Source of the DNA: Osedax fenrisi | Taxonomy: Eukaryota; Annelida; Polychaeta; Sabellida; Siboglinidae | Assembly: GCA_964019155.1 (NCBI GenBank) | Contig: OZ025244.1 | Coordinates: 3,388,435-3,452,434 of the forward strand | Length of the DNA stretch: 64,000 nucleotides | Direction: 5' to 3' | Shown here: piece after piece, positions 62,560-64,000 of the stretch | Layout: the number at the start of each line of letters is the position of its first letter | How positions within the stretch are numbered: the first letter of the stretch is position 1 | The notes under the pieces: generated by a model | What the model was told of the DNA's origin: nothing | What the model saw: only the letters and a program-made list of their open reading frames with translations | Databases searched by the model: none | Made by a program: the position numbers and the translations under genes

Positions 62560-63660
62560 CTACCATGTAACTGTATAACTCATTTTACTACCGTATGCCT
62601 ATTCCCAACATAAATTATACCCAATACATTGACTCGTATCAATATACCTCCTACAATGTATGCCTTGTAATTTGGTCTTCCCCTAATGTTACGTTTACAT
62701 ATCCCGCTTAAATACAATACTACAGTCTCATACCTCCAGCTATCCATACCCCATATAATTATCCCACACTCCGATACCCCATAGCTGCCCACTTTCCACA
62801 TACTTCAAAACAGCTAATCTCACATCATATTTCCCATAATCATAAATCTTACTCATCTGAAATTAGCTCATATTTTTCTCCTACCCCTATTAAATCTCCT
62901 CTCGTTCACCTATACATCATTCTTCAATCACACCCTACATTTCTCCTTTACCTTGTTTACTACAACTTAATAATATGCTTCATAACTATTCACTTATTAT
63001 TACACATTTAAAAGCTTCACCAATTCTTACTCATGTTAATATTTAAAAATTATATTTCTATAGCCACATTTAAATGCCATATTCTAATTATCCAGTTTTT
63101 TAATAAATCATTACATGACATATTTTTCAGCAAATTTAGTTCCATTAAATAAAATCCCAGATATTCTCAATTATAAATATACGAAACTTCATAATTCATA
63201 CAACCCATTTTTTAGGTAATATTCTTTATCATGCAAGTATATATTGAAACTAATCTATATACAAATTAAATTTATATTAAATATACATACTAATTAATTT
63301 GAATTAATCATTATATCTAATTTTATTGAATGGTCTCTTCTCCCTTTACATACATTCAACTCCCCCTATTAACCGAAAATCTTTATACATTACATTTATA
63401 TCTTCCGTACCATCATCTAGTATTTTTCCTTAATATTAATTCCGACTAAATAGAGAATAACAAATTTAGGATTTGAAATTCTCGAGAACAACCAAGTATT
63501 TGAAATTTTACAGGACTTATATACATGGTCAAGTACATATACATATATATTTTCAGGATAAATAAGATCATCCGTAGTTTTCTTCCTGCTTGGCTAGGTG
63601 AATATCTTCACGAATATATTAAAGATCATCTCTAGGATCCACTATCGTCTTCATGAATTT

Positions 63661-63699
<39 letters not shown>

Positions 63700-64000
63700 T
63701 ATTATACACTGATCTATTATGAACAGAAGCCTCAATATATACGCATACTATATACTATATATGTAGATTATAATCATATATGTTCATATATTTATACATA
63801 CTTATAGTATTATCATTACAAATATACCTTTGATTCCTAGTTTATTATTATATATATTATTCACATTTTATATCATATCAGTATTTTGTGTATTGTTCCT
63901 GTAATAAATGAAAGAATTGTTTTACGTTTCTTTTTTTTAAATATACCATTATTTTTCACTTCTATTTATATATAATTCATTTTTTACAGTGTGTATATTT
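62560..64000. other. G-poor region without recognised gene
   Basis: The plus strand is poor in G and rich in C/T over about 62580-63400, a strand bias not seen in neighbouring intergenic DNA but shared with the LINE at 36.7-38.9 kb. An old element of that lineage is possible, but no protein motif was found. (AT)n lies at 63663-63697. A pyrimidine stretch with ACAG at the very right edge (near 63985) could be an acceptor of an exon outside the window. Confidence 0.35.

Overview
This is a very AT-rich stretch (by eye, well over 70% A+T) of a eukaryotic nuclear genome, most likely an invertebrate animal. The evidence is GT..AG introns around tiny exons, tRNA-derived SINEs, several lineages of decayed LINE, one Ty3/Gypsy retrotransposon, TIR transposons with target duplications, and long (AT)n and (TTA)n arrays. 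No prokaryotic features, rRNA genes, ordinary tRNA genes or CRISPR arrays were seen. The species cannot be named from this window.

The most notable content is a dispersed family of very small single-pass membrane-protein genes, built from exons too short for an ORF scan. Four members are visible, on alternating strands: G1 (+, 2412-4261), G2 (-, 11512-7234), G3 (+, exon 2 at 35459 and exon 3 at 40214, with a likely exon 1 at 21144), and G4 (-, 53307-49475). Each has three coding exons joined by phase-1 introns. Exon 1 is 43-49 nt and ends in a Thr run. Exon 2 is exactly 93 nt in all four genes and encodes a gap-free 31-residue block with the transmembrane helix. Exon 3 is a tail with a shared Y-x-E-S-[DE]-x-x-S-x-K core. 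The predicted proteins are only about 79-94 residues long. I do not recognise the family.

Nearly everything else is mobile DNA or simple repeat, much of it inside the introns of these genes. In window order: a TIR element with a 7-bp target duplication (296-749); G1; a SINE and a LINE end; two TA-flanked TIR elements inside G2; 11-bp, 36-bp, 90/106-bp and 44-bp tandem repeats (11.8-18.9 kb), with a GC-rich, CpG-bearing block at 12.8 kb; LINE fragments (19-23 kb); two LINE copies in tandem separated by a 1.7-kb (TTA)n array (23.4-32.3 kb); a hAT-like element (36.3-39.9 kb) holding a LINE that itself holds a TA-flanked element; an apparently intact Gypsy element with identical LTRs (44.0-49.0 kb) inserted in a second copy of the 7-bp-TSD element; G4 with another TA-flanked element in its intron; and then mostly LINE copies to the end.

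The only long open reading frame is the Gypsy gag-pol. One LINE reverse transcriptase (30999-32308) is also open across its surviving length. The remaining retroelement copies are broken. All splice models come from reading the sequence and have no transcript support here.
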